Shown: positions 38,301 to 47,023, counted from the stretch's first letter. The stretch is DNA of 64,000 nucleotides from Glandiceps talaboti (GCF_964340395.1 NC_135566.1:11962001-12026000); one strand, 5' to 3'. Program-made: numbers and translations. Notes: generated by a model from the sequence alone, not told the origin.

Positions 38301-41300
38301 TCCACTTTAACCCTCATTATTAGGCAATCCACCTTGACCCTCATTATTATGCAAGTCCACTTTAACCCTCATTATTATGCAAGTCCACTTTGACCCTCAT
38401 TATTATGCAAGTCCACTTTAACTCTCATTATTATGCAAGTCCAATTTGACCCTCATTATTATGCAAGTCCACTTTGACCCTCATTAATATTATGCAAGTC
38501 CACTTTAACCCTCATTATTACGCAATCCACTTTCACCCTCATTATTAGGCAATCCACCTTGACCCTCATTATTATGCAAGTCCACTTTAACCCTCATTAT
38601 TACGCAATCCACTTTAACCCTCATTATTACGCAATCCACTTTCACCCTCATTATTAGGCAATCCACCTTGACCCTCATTATTATGCAAGTCCACTTTAAC
38701 CCTCATTATTATGCAAGTCCAATTTGACCCTCATTACTATGCACGTCCACTTTGACCCTCATTATTATGCAAATCCATGTTTACCCTCATTATTATGCAA
38801 GTCCACTTTAACCCTCATTATTATGCAAGTCCAATTTGACCCTCATTGTTATGCAAGTCCACTTTGACCCTCATTATTATGCAAGTCCACTTTAACTCTC
38901 ATTATTATGCAAGTCCAATTTGACCCTCATTATTATGCAAGCCCACTTTGACCCTCATTATTATGCAAGTCCACTTTAACTCTCATTATTATGCAAGTCC
39001 AATTTGACCCTCATTATTATGCAAGCCCACTTTGACCCTCATTAATATTATGCAAGTCCACTTTAACCCTCATTATTACGCAATCCACTTTCACCCTCAT
39101 TATTAGGCAATCCACCTTGACCCTCATTATTATGCAAGTCCACTTTAACCCTCATTATTATGCAAGTCCACTTTGACCCTCATTATTATGCAAGTCCACT
39201 TTAACTCTCATTATTATGCAAGTCCAATTTGACCCTCATTATTATGCAAGTCCACTTTGACCCTCATTAATATTATGCAAGTCCACTTTAACCCTCATTA
39301 TTACGCAATCCACTTTCACCCTCATTATTAGGCAATCCACCTTGACCCTCATTATTATGCAAGTCCACTTTAACCCTCATTATTACGCAATCCACTTTAA
39401 CCCTCATTATTACGCAATCCACTTTCACCCTCATTATTAGGCAATCCACCTTGACCCTCATTATTATGCAAGTCCACTTTAACCCTCATTATTATGCAAG
39501 TCCAATTTGACCCTCATTACTATGCACGTCCACTTTGACCCTCATTATTATACAAGTCCACTTTGACCCTCATTAATATTATAAAAGTCCACTTTGGCCC
39601 TTCTTTATATTATACAGGTCAAATGTAACCTTTTATATAAGTTTATATATTCACTTTGGTAAAAATCTTGATACTTCTGGAAAAAATCGTTCAAGTTTTA
39701 AATTATTTTGCCCTTGTAATCAGACAAGTTTTGGTAATAAATTGACAACCTATTTTTACCTGAAATCTCCATGTACAACAGTAGTTTCATCTGCTGTTGG
39801 ATAGTGTTGTGGTATCCATTTCATAAGTCTATCCATAGCTGGTATTTCATGAGTTTTACTTGCTAAGTACTGCTTTGACCATGTTTCTGTTTGTCTCTTA
39901 ATATAGTTACCTACAGGAAGAAAAAGAAGATGCTTGAAATCATACAGGGGAACAAAGGCAAGACTGGTTTATCTCAGCACCCTTTCTTTATGTTTAAGGA
40001 CCCTGAAATGTCATTTATAATTCTACATTGCGTATTACCTTATTAAGATAGAGTTATAGAAATTAGTCCATATAGAGGGACTGTGGTTAATCTAACTATT
40101 AAGAGGCCTGCTGTACACCATGAGCAAGGCATTCTGGGAAAAAACAAAATTAGGAGCTTCATGTCTTTTTAAACATTGTCAAAATAATGCTGAGGTAATA
40201 GTTACTTTGTTCATCAGGTGACAGATGTTTGTCATAGTGTGAACCATGTACACTCACCATGTTTGCCATAGTTTTCAAGTCCAGCCTTCTTGACATCAAC
40301 ACTATGTAATTTACTCAACACTTTACACATCTCAGAATAAATCTCTCTTCTTTCTTCTTTACTCACACCAGGTACAGATGGGTTTTCAAAAATCCTTCCT
40401 CTCACATAGTCCATTAGAAAAAATGGTGTCCCTACAACACTAAGAAGATTTTGTTTTTGTGGTTTTATTCAGTTTTTTCCTCCTGCAACCTTCATCCATT
40501 CTACAAGACAGTTAGAGCTATATACACCTTTATCATAAACTACGCCCTCCAGAGATTATGTAGAGAGATTACATTGACAGCAGATAAGTACGTCACTCAT
40601 TTTACCATGCACGCGCCAAGTTGAACAAAATATATGGAATATATACTCTGGTCTTTCTATGTCATGACAATGCGTGTCTACATCACTGGTTCTGCTGTGT
40701 TTGAAGTATGAGTCAAAGGATAAAATATTGTCATTACATTCCCCAATTTTTCTTTTATTTTACTGGCAATGGTATAATTATGTTATATTTGCAAATATTT
40801 TTCTTCATTCAGCCAGAAAATACTCATGACCGAAGGGTTGTCACTACTCATCTAGAGACTCATGGTGACAAAGGCCCCCGTAGGTCACTTGTATTTTCTG
40901 CAGTTGAACGAAGAAAAATATTGGGGAAATAACATCTAATTAACATTCATATCATACACCTAAGGCCAGGACATGTAACGTTTCAAAATATTCAAAGCAT
41001 AGAATTCGAGAACAAATTACCAGAAAGTTTTGAAGAATATATCACATTTCCCAGGATTCTCAAGTGTTTAGAAATACCTCCTTCAACTCAAATGGTTCTG
41101 TATACATAATTTCGTGCTGCGGGATTTACTAATTTGAAAATCTGTGCAATACCTTTGCATATCTTTTGTTTTATAACTATTATGTAACTTAACAAAGAAA
41201 TGATACAATGGAGTTTTGAATATCCAGGAACAAATGAATAACATCAGATATGCAAATAAAGGGCCAAATCACCATCTATTTTAAGACCATGTAGTTTCAA

Positions 41301-44300
41301 GTGAACAATTTCCATGGTCCTCACCAGAACATTTTCTTATTAATGATATTGTCCTTTTGTATTGTTATTATCATATGTTTCTGGTGGAAATAAATTTAAT
41401 TCAAATTCACTCAATTTGATATTGTCTGATTAAAAAACAAAAAATTAATTTTCAACATGTGTTATGTGCACTGTTATTTTAGTCTGATTCATATTGTATT
41501 TCAAAATTGATAGTATATACCTACCTACTATCTTCACATAAATTAATAACATTAGGTACAGGTACTCCAGCATCTCCCAAAGCTTTCATTACTCTGTATT
41601 CCCGTTCCACGGCATGAGCTGATGGAAGTAGCTTTCCTGGTGGCTTCTTCCTCAACACTAACTCTCTGCCGCCATACCCAATAAAATATGTCGGATTAGA
41701 CTGTCCGTGTTTGAATTCCCGGATATTGGGTGCTTCATCAGATTTGATCCCTAGTTTGTTAAGATAGGCAATCAATGATTCCATTGGCAGTTCCATCCCC
41801 TTCCTGACAGCAATGGTTCCGTTGACATGACCAGACAATGGTATCTTCAGGATCTCACTTAGTTCTTGCAAAGCAACATTCACATCCTTCACCTAGGGGA
41901 AAATAAAAATAAAAGTTTACAAAACACTCTATAGATTGTGTTGTTCCGATTACACTCGATTTTAGAATAGGTAGGGTAGGTAGATTTGTTTTCCATGCGT
42001 GAATGTCTAATTCACGTAGTCATGTTTTCCATTGTTTGGATTGATTGGATTGATTGACTGACTGACTAACTAACTAATTGATTGATTGATTGATTGATTG
42101 GATTGATTATTGATTGATTGACTGATTGAGTGATTGATTGATTGATTGATTGATTGACAATGATAAAATATCTGTTACACATACCATACATGTTATCAAT
42201 ACATTGACCATTTTACCTGTATAGTTCTAATTCCAACTTCTTCAGCACCTTTTACATATTTCATAATGTCGTCAAGAAATACAGCTTCTTCTGCTTTTGT
42301 CTTGAGTTTATCCAGACATAGCTGGTATATTCTATGGTCTGGTTTCTTGAGGTTCACTAGAGCTGACTCTATAATCTGAATAAAGGGAAAACTCAGTTTG
42401 GTATATTTCGCAGTCGTATTTTTTCCGTTTCACTAGTCTGAGTATAGGAAATTTTTGACAATGGTTTCTAAAAATGCATCATCCAAAATTACATATCTGA
42501 TAATTTTTCGATATTTTTGTACAAAATTGATTTATGACTTACACAAACAACATATGATTAGCATTAAGAGCACAGGGTCAATGACAAAATATGTAAATGA
42601 TAAATATGTAAATTCCCATGTCATAATGGAACTTTGTTCGTTTTGGGGTAGGGTGTCCGGTGTCAATGCGATTACTGAACTTCGTTTTCGTACTTGTAAC
42701 TAAATTTTGAAAACTTTCACACCTTTAACGATAACAAGTTCTATATTTACTACTGAGATGTTGATAAGTTGATAAAAAAATTACTTCTAATGTGAGATAC
42801 AGTGCTGGGTTTCCGGTAGTATTTTGATGTGCTTACCATCATGTTTTACATTGCATCGATCGTAGTGGTGTGACCACTATTGTTTTCATCACGGTTTACA
42901 TATGTAAACATGTTGCACTTGTGAATGTTCATTTAGGATGGTGGGGGTAGGGGTGTCCTGAGTGAACAAAGTTCGCTTATTGAGTTTGTGCGACATTGAG
43001 CGATCGTCCCTTACCACATCAAAATACTTGTCTTCTACTGGTCTATAACTTGAACCATCAGGATAGACCCAATTATTGGTCAATAATGCAGTCTTGATGC
43101 CTTCAGCTCTAATACATTGTATAGCATCAAGTACTTGTAGAAAGGGTTTAGTTTGATCTACAGTCTCTGCATAATGGGACAGGACTTCTGATGCTGATAC
43201 AGGTCTTCCCATCTGTTCATAGAAGAAGTTGTTTTTAATATATAGATTATATTCACTCACAGTGGACAGTTCAAATTGCTTGCATGCCTGTCTGTTTGCT
43301 TACTTGAATGATTGATTGATTGGCTCATTCATTCATTCATTCATTCATTTATTCATTCATTCATTCATTCATTCATTCATTCATTCATTCATTCATTCAT
43401 TCATTCATTCATTCATTCATTCATTCATTCATTCATTCATTGACAACAAACCTGTTTTCAAGACTGCCACTGAGGGCAAGTCATTATGGGAATTAAAGTG
43501 TCTGTACAGGAGGAAATTAAACAACAATACCCACAAAGAGAACCATTATCTTATGAAAGTCTACACAGCTCTGCTGTTGCAAACACCCATTTGCCATGAA
43601 TTTGTTTGAACCTGACTCAATCGTAGTGAGAGAGATAAAGGGGGAAAACCACATACTAACAACTTCAAATGAGTAGCAAGCAGTGGGTATCTATTGGTTT
43701 TGTATCTCTATACCCATTCATGTATTACAACAACTGACATAGAACTTGAATTCATGTGGTACTTATAGGACCTCACCTTTTTAGAACATTCTTCTGAAAA
43801 TGGCTGTATAAAAGTCTCCGAGTTGAGTTCTCCTCTAAGGAGTCTGGCCCAAGCATTGTTTTCACCTCCTTCAATCATGACTCGACCTAGAGTTCCATGA
43901 GGAATATCTAGCTTGTCTTCAAGTGCTGCATAAGTAATGTAAAGAGTACGTCAAAAAGACAATCTATATATATATAAACTTCATAGGCTGTCTTACCATC
44001 AAATCTATTACATAGAACCTGCAACTCACTATTAAAGTACAGTGTACAATTTTGCTTGTGATTTTGAGATTTCATTGCTAGAATCATTGATTGTGTCTTA
44101 AAAGTAGCAATCACTTTTTTGTCACTTACAAATACCATACCCTAATTTTCATATCTCTGCATTTTAACACATTACTTTCAAAATGATCACTTATAACAAG
44201 AGAAAGCTTTGATGTCTGTAAGTGTGTAGAATAGAACAGAATAGAATCTTTGTTGCAACTACATTTCTTCATTGTATTTTCGGCAATAAGTGTGTGGTGC

Positions 44301-45254
44301 TAAAAGAAACTAGTAAATATATCAACTAGAGTAATAATAGTTAACAAAAATAACAAAATAAGGTTTATACAAAAGTATAAACTTGAGATTAGATAAATGC
44401 AATGTATATATCTTTTAATTCTGTAGAATATCTTTTCTTTTGATAAGGTTATGAAGGTTGTCAGTGCCATAAGTATGTGTCTTTGATCAGAGTTAAAAAG
44501 AGTAATACATTTTGTTTCATTGTCTAGTTCTTTGAAATTACCTAGACCACTGATTGCACTTAGTCTGGTATACATTAGTCTTGATGACCAGACTATGCAT
44601 GTGGTTTCTAACGGTATCCTAACCACTACCATGAGTGAAGGTACTACATCATCGCAAACCATGGCCTGTTTTACGGCAACGTTCTTAACGAGCCTCCCAC
44701 AGGCAATATGTAGTGGTAGAAATAATAACTTTGGCTTGCGAGAATGAGGTACTATGAATCGTAACGATACTGTATAGGAACTAGACAAGGTATACTGTAC
44801 ATTTGTTGTCTCTCAATGTTATAGTTATTACATGTTGTGAAGTGTATTTCATCTTTTTTATATCATATTACAGGTGTAGTATAATCTGTTGTCTATTTAT
44901 GGTCTTTTATGTCACTAGCAGGATAAACCACAAGGTGCAGCAATTGCATGTAATTAACTTATTGATAGACCGAACAAGTGAGCATTCATTCAATTACTTA
45001 CATGCTCGCTGCACCCTGTGGATAAACCTAGGATTCTACTCACGTGGAAAGACTGCACCTGGACCTGGTATAACAACACCTCCCATATCAAAGATGACGG
45101 CAGTGGTTTTGTTCCTTCTCTGTATGCCATTATGACTAACAACACACGCTATAACTTGTGTATTCTGATAGAGTCGACTTGTACAAGGTGATCTGTACAA
45201 GTGAAGTGGTGATACTCTCTGCAGTATTTGCTTGATGCCAACACAGGACTGCAT
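26078..45254 (-). CDS. ACAD10: ACAD10-like protein: HAD-like + APH-like kinase + acyl-CoA dehydrogenase, 18 coding exons, 1,073 aa
   Basis: Eighteen minus-strand exons (each listed separately) join with every phase consistent into 3,222 nt. Residues 1-35 are basic and hydroxylated with no acid, a plausible mitochondrial presequence. HAD-like domain ~50-240: motif [10 protein letters not shown] (Asp56), motif II LLTNN (Thr165), KPD (197-199) and FLDD (219-222). APH-like domain ~265-575: LRKKPPG, HGDFR (469-473) with VDN following, and ILDWE (489-493). A Ser/Tyr-rich linker (~610-655) is followed by the acyl-CoA dehydrogenase domain ~665-1073: AMTEPEVASSD (FAD/substrate signature), [25 protein letters not shown] and LADGPDEVH. 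The length and order match vertebrate ACAD10 (about 1,060 aa). Known of the family: ACAD10/11 act on 4-hydroxy fatty acyl-CoA, the kinase-like domain phosphorylating the hydroxyl and the dehydrogenase domain helping eliminate it. Start ATG 45254 is the first ATG after an acceptor at 45288. Confidence 0.93.
26798..27145 (+). mobile_element. Dispersed ~340-bp repeat, copy 2
   Basis: Same orientation as copy 1 at 4503-4830, with shared blocks ATATCAAAGAAAAAT, GGGGAAAGTAATG, TTTGAACGTTT, CATTGTCATGA and GGCTTGTGCATGG. Lies in ACAD10 intron 17. Confidence 0.75.
27530..28020. repeat. Diverged 156-189-bp tandem repeat, three units
   Basis: GTTGGGGGCACTG recurs at 27639, 27795 and (as GGCGCTG) 27984. 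Each is preceded by AAGTAGGTCA...CCC...TTCTA...ATCAGTAAT blocks. The units are diverged, so the array is old. Confidence 0.75.
28606..28749 (-). CDS. ACAD10: ACAD10 coding exon 17
   Basis: Encodes [56 protein letters not shown] is the family signature near the FAD pyrophosphate. Acceptor TATCACAG, donor AAG|GTAGAT. Confidence 0.96.
28964..29047 (-). CDS. ACAD10: ACAD10 coding exon 16
   Basis: Encodes [20 protein letters not shown] and SLEHMIHR, the first helix of the C-terminal domain (the GPGRIHH motif is strongly conserved). Acceptor TGACAG, donor AGG|GTGAGA. Confidence 0.95.
29430..29915. repeat. (TGTA)n / (TGCA)n / (GGAT)n compound microsatellite
   Basis: About 480 bp of tetranucleotide arrays in ACAD10 intron 15. 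It opens all frames on both strands (Tyr-Ile-His-Thr and Cys-Met-Tyr-Val periods), none coding. Confidence 0.97.
30039..30178 (-). CDS. ACAD10: ACAD10 coding exon 15
   Basis: Encodes [46 protein letters not shown], matching the end of the beta domain and the lead into the C-terminal helices. Acceptor GTTACAG, donor CAG|GTAATT. Confidence 0.95.
30478..30583. repeat. 53-bp tandem duplication of the 3' end of ACAD10 exon 14
   Basis: CCTGGTGTATCCATGGGAAC starts copies at 30478 and 30531, and the two remain similar to GTTGTTGATGTTTTG / GTTGTTGGTGTTTTG. The upstream (exonic) copy holds the used donor CCAG|GTAAAC. The intronic copy holds a weaker CCAG|GTCGGC. Confidence 0.9.
30532..30730 (-). CDS. 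ACAD10: ACAD10 coding exon 14: beta-barrel domain
   Basis: Encodes [66 protein letters not shown]. Acceptor TTTCAG, donor CCAG|GTAAAC. The last ~53 bp, with the donor region, recur immediately downstream in the intron. Confidence 0.95.
31326..31463 (-). CDS. ACAD10: ACAD10 coding exon 13: FAD-binding signature
   Basis: Encodes [49 protein letters not shown] begins the acyl-CoA dehydrogenase signature 1, which binds the flavin. Acceptor AACCAG, donor GAG|GTAAGA. Confidence 0.96.
32105..32245 (-). CDS. ACAD10: ACAD10 coding exon 12: acyl-CoA dehydrogenase helices
   Basis: Encodes [39 protein letters not shown] and FFAPE. GLWNLF and LTNLEYA are typical of ACAD10/11. Acceptor TTTGCAG, donor GAG|GTATTG. 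Confidence 0.95.
32700..32866 (-). CDS. ACAD10: ACAD10 coding exon 11: start of acyl-CoA dehydrogenase domain
   Basis: Encodes [40 protein letters not shown] and [12 protein letters not shown]. Acceptor TTATAAG, donor AAG|GTAGTA. This is the N-terminal helical domain of the dehydrogenase. Confidence 0.93.
33129..33374 (-). CDS. ACAD10: ACAD10 coding exon 10: Ser/Tyr-rich interdomain linker
   Basis: Acceptor TTTTCAG completes Gly from the previous exon. Encodes [20 protein letters not shown], then a low-complexity linker in which GRRSYS occurs twice with [11 protein letters not shown] and [12 protein letters not shown]. Donor TATG|GTAGGT. The phases on both sides fit, so the linker is coding. 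Confidence 0.88.
33660..33680 (+). promoter_or_regulatory. CTCF-consensus-like site A
   Basis: CCACTAGAGGGCGT at 33663-33676 matches 13 of 14 positions of the animal CTCF core CCASYAGRKGGCRS. It is in ACAD10 intron 9. Binding is inferred only. Confidence 0.35.
34000..34240. repeat. ~68-bp tandem repeat, four units, with CTCF-like motif
   Basis: GATGGCACTATCTATT, CAGCACTATCTATT, GATGGCATTATTTATT and GATGGCGCTATTCATT recur at ~34010, 34078, 34138 and 34210, each followed by AAGGTCTCTGC-like sequence. The last unit contains CCACTAGATGGCGC (34203-34216), a 14/14 match to CCASYAGRKGGCRS. The array ends right at the TIR element at 34250. Confidence 0.8.
34250..36305. mobile_element. 2,056-bp TIR element (PIF/Harbinger-like, non-autonomous) in ACAD10 intron 9
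   Basis: The left end GGGACCGGTCAGTTTCTCCA (34250) and the right end, read in reverse complement, GGGACCGGTCAGTTTCTTCG, are near-identical. The TIRs continue through poly-G runs and CGGTGGATT. TTA flanks both ends (34247-34249 and 36306-36308), a 3-bp target-site duplication of the TWA type used by PIF/Harbinger transposons. Subterminal TGACCCCCC motifs recur on both sides. The interior (34580-35180) has ~232-bp tandem units and no transposase frame. The right end supplies the +5 onward bases of the exon-9 splice donor. Confidence 0.8.
34600..35180. repeat. ~232-bp tandem units inside the TIR element
   Basis: The block GGGGGTCTCCC...TAGAAGCCC..GGAGGTTTTTAACTCTGA starts at ~34620, ~34860 and ~35085, with ACTATTCAGAC and TTTCCAAGC following. 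A weaker fourth copy is near 35510 (GGGGTTTTCCCCCTGGCAG). Confidence 0.85.
36310..36483 (-). CDS. ACAD10: ACAD10 coding exon 9: end of APH-like domain
   Basis: Encodes [20 protein letters not shown] through [20 protein letters not shown] and LQ. Donor CAAG|GTAAGGGACCGG. Intron bases from +5 belong to the terminal inverted repeat of the element at 34250-36305. Confidence 0.95.
36485..37559 (-). other. ACAD10 intron 8
   Basis: No coding signal. Positions 36990-37125 share TGTTCCGATTACACTC-like and GTCTAGTTCAGGTAGT-like blocks with 41936-42030 in intron 4, so a second dispersed repeat family is present. Confidence 0.6.
36990..37330 (+). mobile_element. Dispersed repeat family B, copy 1
   Basis: GTTCCGATTACACTCAAATT, TTAGAACAGGT, GTGTCTAGTTCAGGTAGT and ATGTTTTCCAT recur (diverged) at 41940-42035. 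The class is not identified. Confidence 0.5.
37560..37705 (-). CDS. ACAD10: ACAD10 coding exon 8: APH metal-binding motif
   Basis: Encodes [20 protein letters not shown] then [17 protein letters not shown] and ILDWE are the Asn and Asp magnesium ligands of the family. Acceptor TTACAG, donor AAAAG|GTAAGT. Confidence 0.95.
37900..39600. repeat. 28-bp satellite with 783-bp higher-order period in ACAD10 intron 7
   Basis: About 60 head-to-tail units of the type TTGACCCTCATTATTATGCA + AGTCCACT. Variant units (AATCCATGTTTACC; TTAATATTATG insertions; 26-bp TTACGCAATCC and TTAGGCAATCC forms) occur in the same order in two long blocks: 37,983-38,76x and 38,766-39,54x. The distinctive ATGCAAATCCATGTTTACC unit is at 37984 and 38767, i.e. 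783 bp apart. A higher-order duplication has therefore copied ~28 units at once. Confidence 0.95.
39760..39910 (-). CDS. ACAD10: ACAD10 coding exon 7: APH catalytic loop
   Basis: Encodes [20 protein letters not shown] through [17 protein letters not shown] is the Brenner-type catalytic motif (Asp471). Donor TTCAG|GTAAAA. Confidence 0.95.
40258..40439 (-). CDS. ACAD10: ACAD10 coding exon 6: APH-like hinge
   Basis: Acceptor TTCTTAG|TGTTG completes the Ser codon. Encodes [20 protein letters not shown] through [18 protein letters not shown]. Donor [18 protein letters not shown] corresponds to the kinase hinge. Confidence 0.95.
40596..40930 (-). mobile_element. Dispersed ~335-bp repeat, copy 3
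   Basis: Inverted relative to copies 1 and 2. It contains ATATATGGAATATATACTCT, TGTCATGACAATGCGTGTCT and AAATATTTTTCTTCATTCAG. The last pairs with GAACGAAGAAAAATATTGGG near its right end, forming an internal stem. It lies in ACAD10 intron 5. Confidence 0.75.
40931..41524 (-). other. ACAD10 intron 5, remaining part
   Basis: AT-rich unique sequence; nothing further recognised. Confidence 0.6.
41525..41892 (-). CDS. ACAD10: ACAD10 coding exon 5: start of APH-like kinase domain
   Basis: Encodes [83 protein letters not shown] and ends inside a Ser codon (AG|GTAGGT). LVLRKKP supplies the ATP-binding lysine region of APH-like kinases. Confidence 0.95.
41936..42175. repeat. Dispersed repeat family B copy 2 followed by (GATT)n
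   Basis: 41936-42035 matches the blocks of 36990-37125. 42050-42160 is a GATT/GACT tetranucleotide microsatellite, directly downstream. Confidence 0.6.
42217..42375 (-). CDS. ACAD10: ACAD10 coding exon 4: HAD motifs III and IV
   Basis: Encodes [20 protein letters not shown] through [23 protein letters not shown] is the motif III Lys region and FLDD is motif IV. Acceptor TTCAG, donor CAG|GTAAAA. Confidence 0.95.
42376..43014 (-). mobile_element. ACAD10 intron 3 with candidate TIR-element end at the exon-3 donor
   Basis: The right end TTATTGAGTTTGTGCGACAT then GAGCGATCGTCCC, followed by TTA (43011-43013), resembles the tract ending at 22668. GGGTGTCC and TGTCAATGCGATTACTGAAC at 42650-42680 resemble 22565-22595. 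The left boundary was not found. A 3-bp TTA at the right end again fits a PIF/Harbinger-type site. Confidence 0.4.
43015..43212 (-). CDS. ACAD10: ACAD10 coding exon 3: HAD motif II
   Basis: Encodes [20 protein letters not shown] through [18 protein letters not shown] and DKYFDV. The donor is GTG|GTAAGGGACGATCG. Bases from intron +5 onward resemble an element end also seen near 22668. Confidence 0.92.
43326..43441. repeat. (ATTC)n microsatellite
   Basis: About 29 ATTC units in ACAD10 intron 2. Its Ser-Phe-Ile-His frame is an artefact. Confidence 0.97.
43777..43925 (-). CDS. ACAD10: ACAD10 coding exon 2: HAD cap region
   Basis: Encodes [20 protein letters not shown] then [18 protein letters not shown]. 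Acceptor TTATGCAG, donor AAG|GTGAGG. Confidence 0.9.
43926..45043 (-). other. ACAD10 intron 1
   Basis: Holds a 162-codon unrecognised minus-strand frame (44300-44788) and a ~95-bp foldback at 44928-45021 that ends about 22 bp before the exon-1 donor. No splice-supported exon seen. Confidence 0.6.
44928..45021. repeat. 94-bp foldback near ACAD10 exon 1
   Basis: CCACAAGGTGCAGCAATTGC at 44928 pairs with GCTCGCTGCACCCTGTGG ending at 45021. The arms are ~29 bp with several mismatches, the loop ~36 bp. MITE-like. Confidence 0.75.
45044..45254 (-). CDS. ACAD10: ACAD10 coding exon 1: presequence and HAD motif I
   Basis: [20 protein letters not shown] (presequence-like) through [16 protein letters not shown]. 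The donor is CCAC|GTGAGT. An acceptor TGTTAG just upstream (exon start 45287) implies a separate 5' UTR exon. HAD motif I has the nucleophile Asp but Gly in place of the second Asp, as in the family. Confidence 0.9.
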
Positions 45255-45672
45255 CGTCAAGATTCTCAATGTGCAGAAGTTTTTCTTCTAACAAATAACA
45301 AAATAAATTTAAAAAATAAAAAAAAATTGCACAGAAAACATGAACAATACAGTTTGGGGTATGACCTTTACAATGTCCACATAAGGATTGTTATGTCTTA
45401 GGGGTTGTGTGTATGAAACGGGGGCCTACTGACTCACTTCTGTAGTTACGTCGTCACATCATTTTGGCCTGAAGAAATCAAAACACTGCTGAAAGCATCA
45501 CTGAACCAAGACTGCAAGATGTTTTTGTTTGATATAAAGAAAGATTACTATAACAAATTGTTCTAATGCTACAGACTGAACCACTGTTGATTTAATAATT
45601 GCTGTAGCGTCTAACACCTCCCATTTCTACACAATCAACACATAAATCAACTCTTCATAATTTCATACATAC

Positions 45673-45830
45673 CGAGGGTACGTGCGTCTCCGGTCTATGG
45701 GACTTTGAGTGGCTCGCGAACTGTGGGGTACTATACTAGGAACAGTGCTGCTAAACAGAACAGCAAATCTCCCATACGGTGACAGAACCGTCTAAACAGT
45801 TAGTAGTCTTCAGGAGATGAAAGTTGCAAC
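45673..45830 (-). other. ACAD10: Putative ACAD10 5' UTR exon
   Basis: A donor CTCG|GTATGT at 45673/45672 on the minus strand would pair with the TGTTAG acceptor before 45287. The 5' limit is a guess. It is consistent with the first ATG of the spliced transcript being 45254. No TATA box is recognised upstream. Confidence 0.3.
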
Positions 45831-47023
45831 TACCGTTTTCTTCACTGGTGTCATTTCAGGTGACTATCGAACTCTGCAAACTCGGGTCGAAGGACACTAC
45901 GTACAAGGTTAAAGTTCAAATGAAATTTTGTAGTCCGCCCTCAATGTTAAATAAACCAGCATACTTTTGTTTTCTTTGTACTACGTTCAGATCATGGTCC
46001 AGAAAGCCTCAGACAGGAATTTCAGACTTTTCGTTAACGTAATTAGTGGCCCTGAAATAAAACTCTTACATGTAAATTTTTGCTGGTACTTTGTCAAAGA
46101 AAAGTCAAACAAGTTTTCAGTTTAATACAATCAGGAAATATTATCACCGTAGTCTAGTTGCTATACCCTCGGACATTTGATACCTGAATGCTTGGGACTG
46201 TGAATTGAGGTACATGTACTGTCATCCTTCGCCTTTTGTCTGGTAGTAACCTTCTGCTTGCAGATCCAAGGTCTTACATGACTAGAATTGCCGTAGAAAT
46301 TTAGAAATAGAGGCCAGAATCATATCAAAATGAAGCCCATATATTGGTATATTTGTCATTGGCAAATGTCGTATGCATAAAGTAACATAAGTAGGAGGCC
46401 TAGGTGAAGTGTCATAGTTTCCAAAGACATTTTTGTTTCTCAAGGAAATTGTTTTCTCCACATTTGATGAATATATAAGAACTCATTTATATTCTTCAAA
46501 TTACTATCATGTCGTCTAAATCAGCCTACCAACATGAAACAAGAAACATAAAGTCTTTCCCGGCTAAATCATATAAATTTCTGCTCAGAGAAGCAATGTT
46601 TTGCACAGAGTGCCCTATTAAAGTTACTAGCCCCATCTAGACCGTAGACGTAGGTCGTCCGACCTGAAACAGACCCAAGTCCTACCTGAGGTAGTTTAGG
46701 TCTGTGTCTACACGCAGCAGGAACATGAGGAAGGTGTATACGGCGTAGAATGTCGCGCCATCACTCCTGATCCTGTCATGACCCGCTCCTCAAAATACAC
46801 ACTGTGACGTAATGAAACGTCACAGGTCATTTGCGTGTCAAGAGTTGACCTGTTACGTTCGGGTACGTAAACATAGTCGTTTTGATTCGCTTTACACAAA
46901 CGAAGAACAAGGAACCAAATTTGCCGTCGGAAACAACAGAACAGAATCAGAAGAATATTACAAATCTGTTATCTTTCAGTTTTTCAGCAGTTTTTACATC
47001 TAAATAATTTTACTTCATTTTTG
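45831..47023. other. Intergenic region between divergent transcription units
   Basis: No recognised gene. 46620-46900 is richer in CpG than its surroundings and could be a shared promoter region for ACAD10 (minus) and the candidate first exon at 47024 (plus). No core elements were identified. Confidence 0.4.

Noticed and set aside
37900-39600. CRISPR-like regular repeat array
   Set aside because: Units are contiguous with no unique spacers; animal genome; it is a satellite.
44300-44788. 162-codon minus-strand frame in ACAD10 intron 1
   Set aside because: Not recognised, no splice support, ends in a hydrophobic AT-rich tail. Possibly a remnant of a retroelement, but no motif supports this.
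45255-45269. Longer ACAD10 N-terminus starting five codons earlier
   Set aside because: The codon there is TTG, not ATG; the first ATG in the inferred transcript is 45254.
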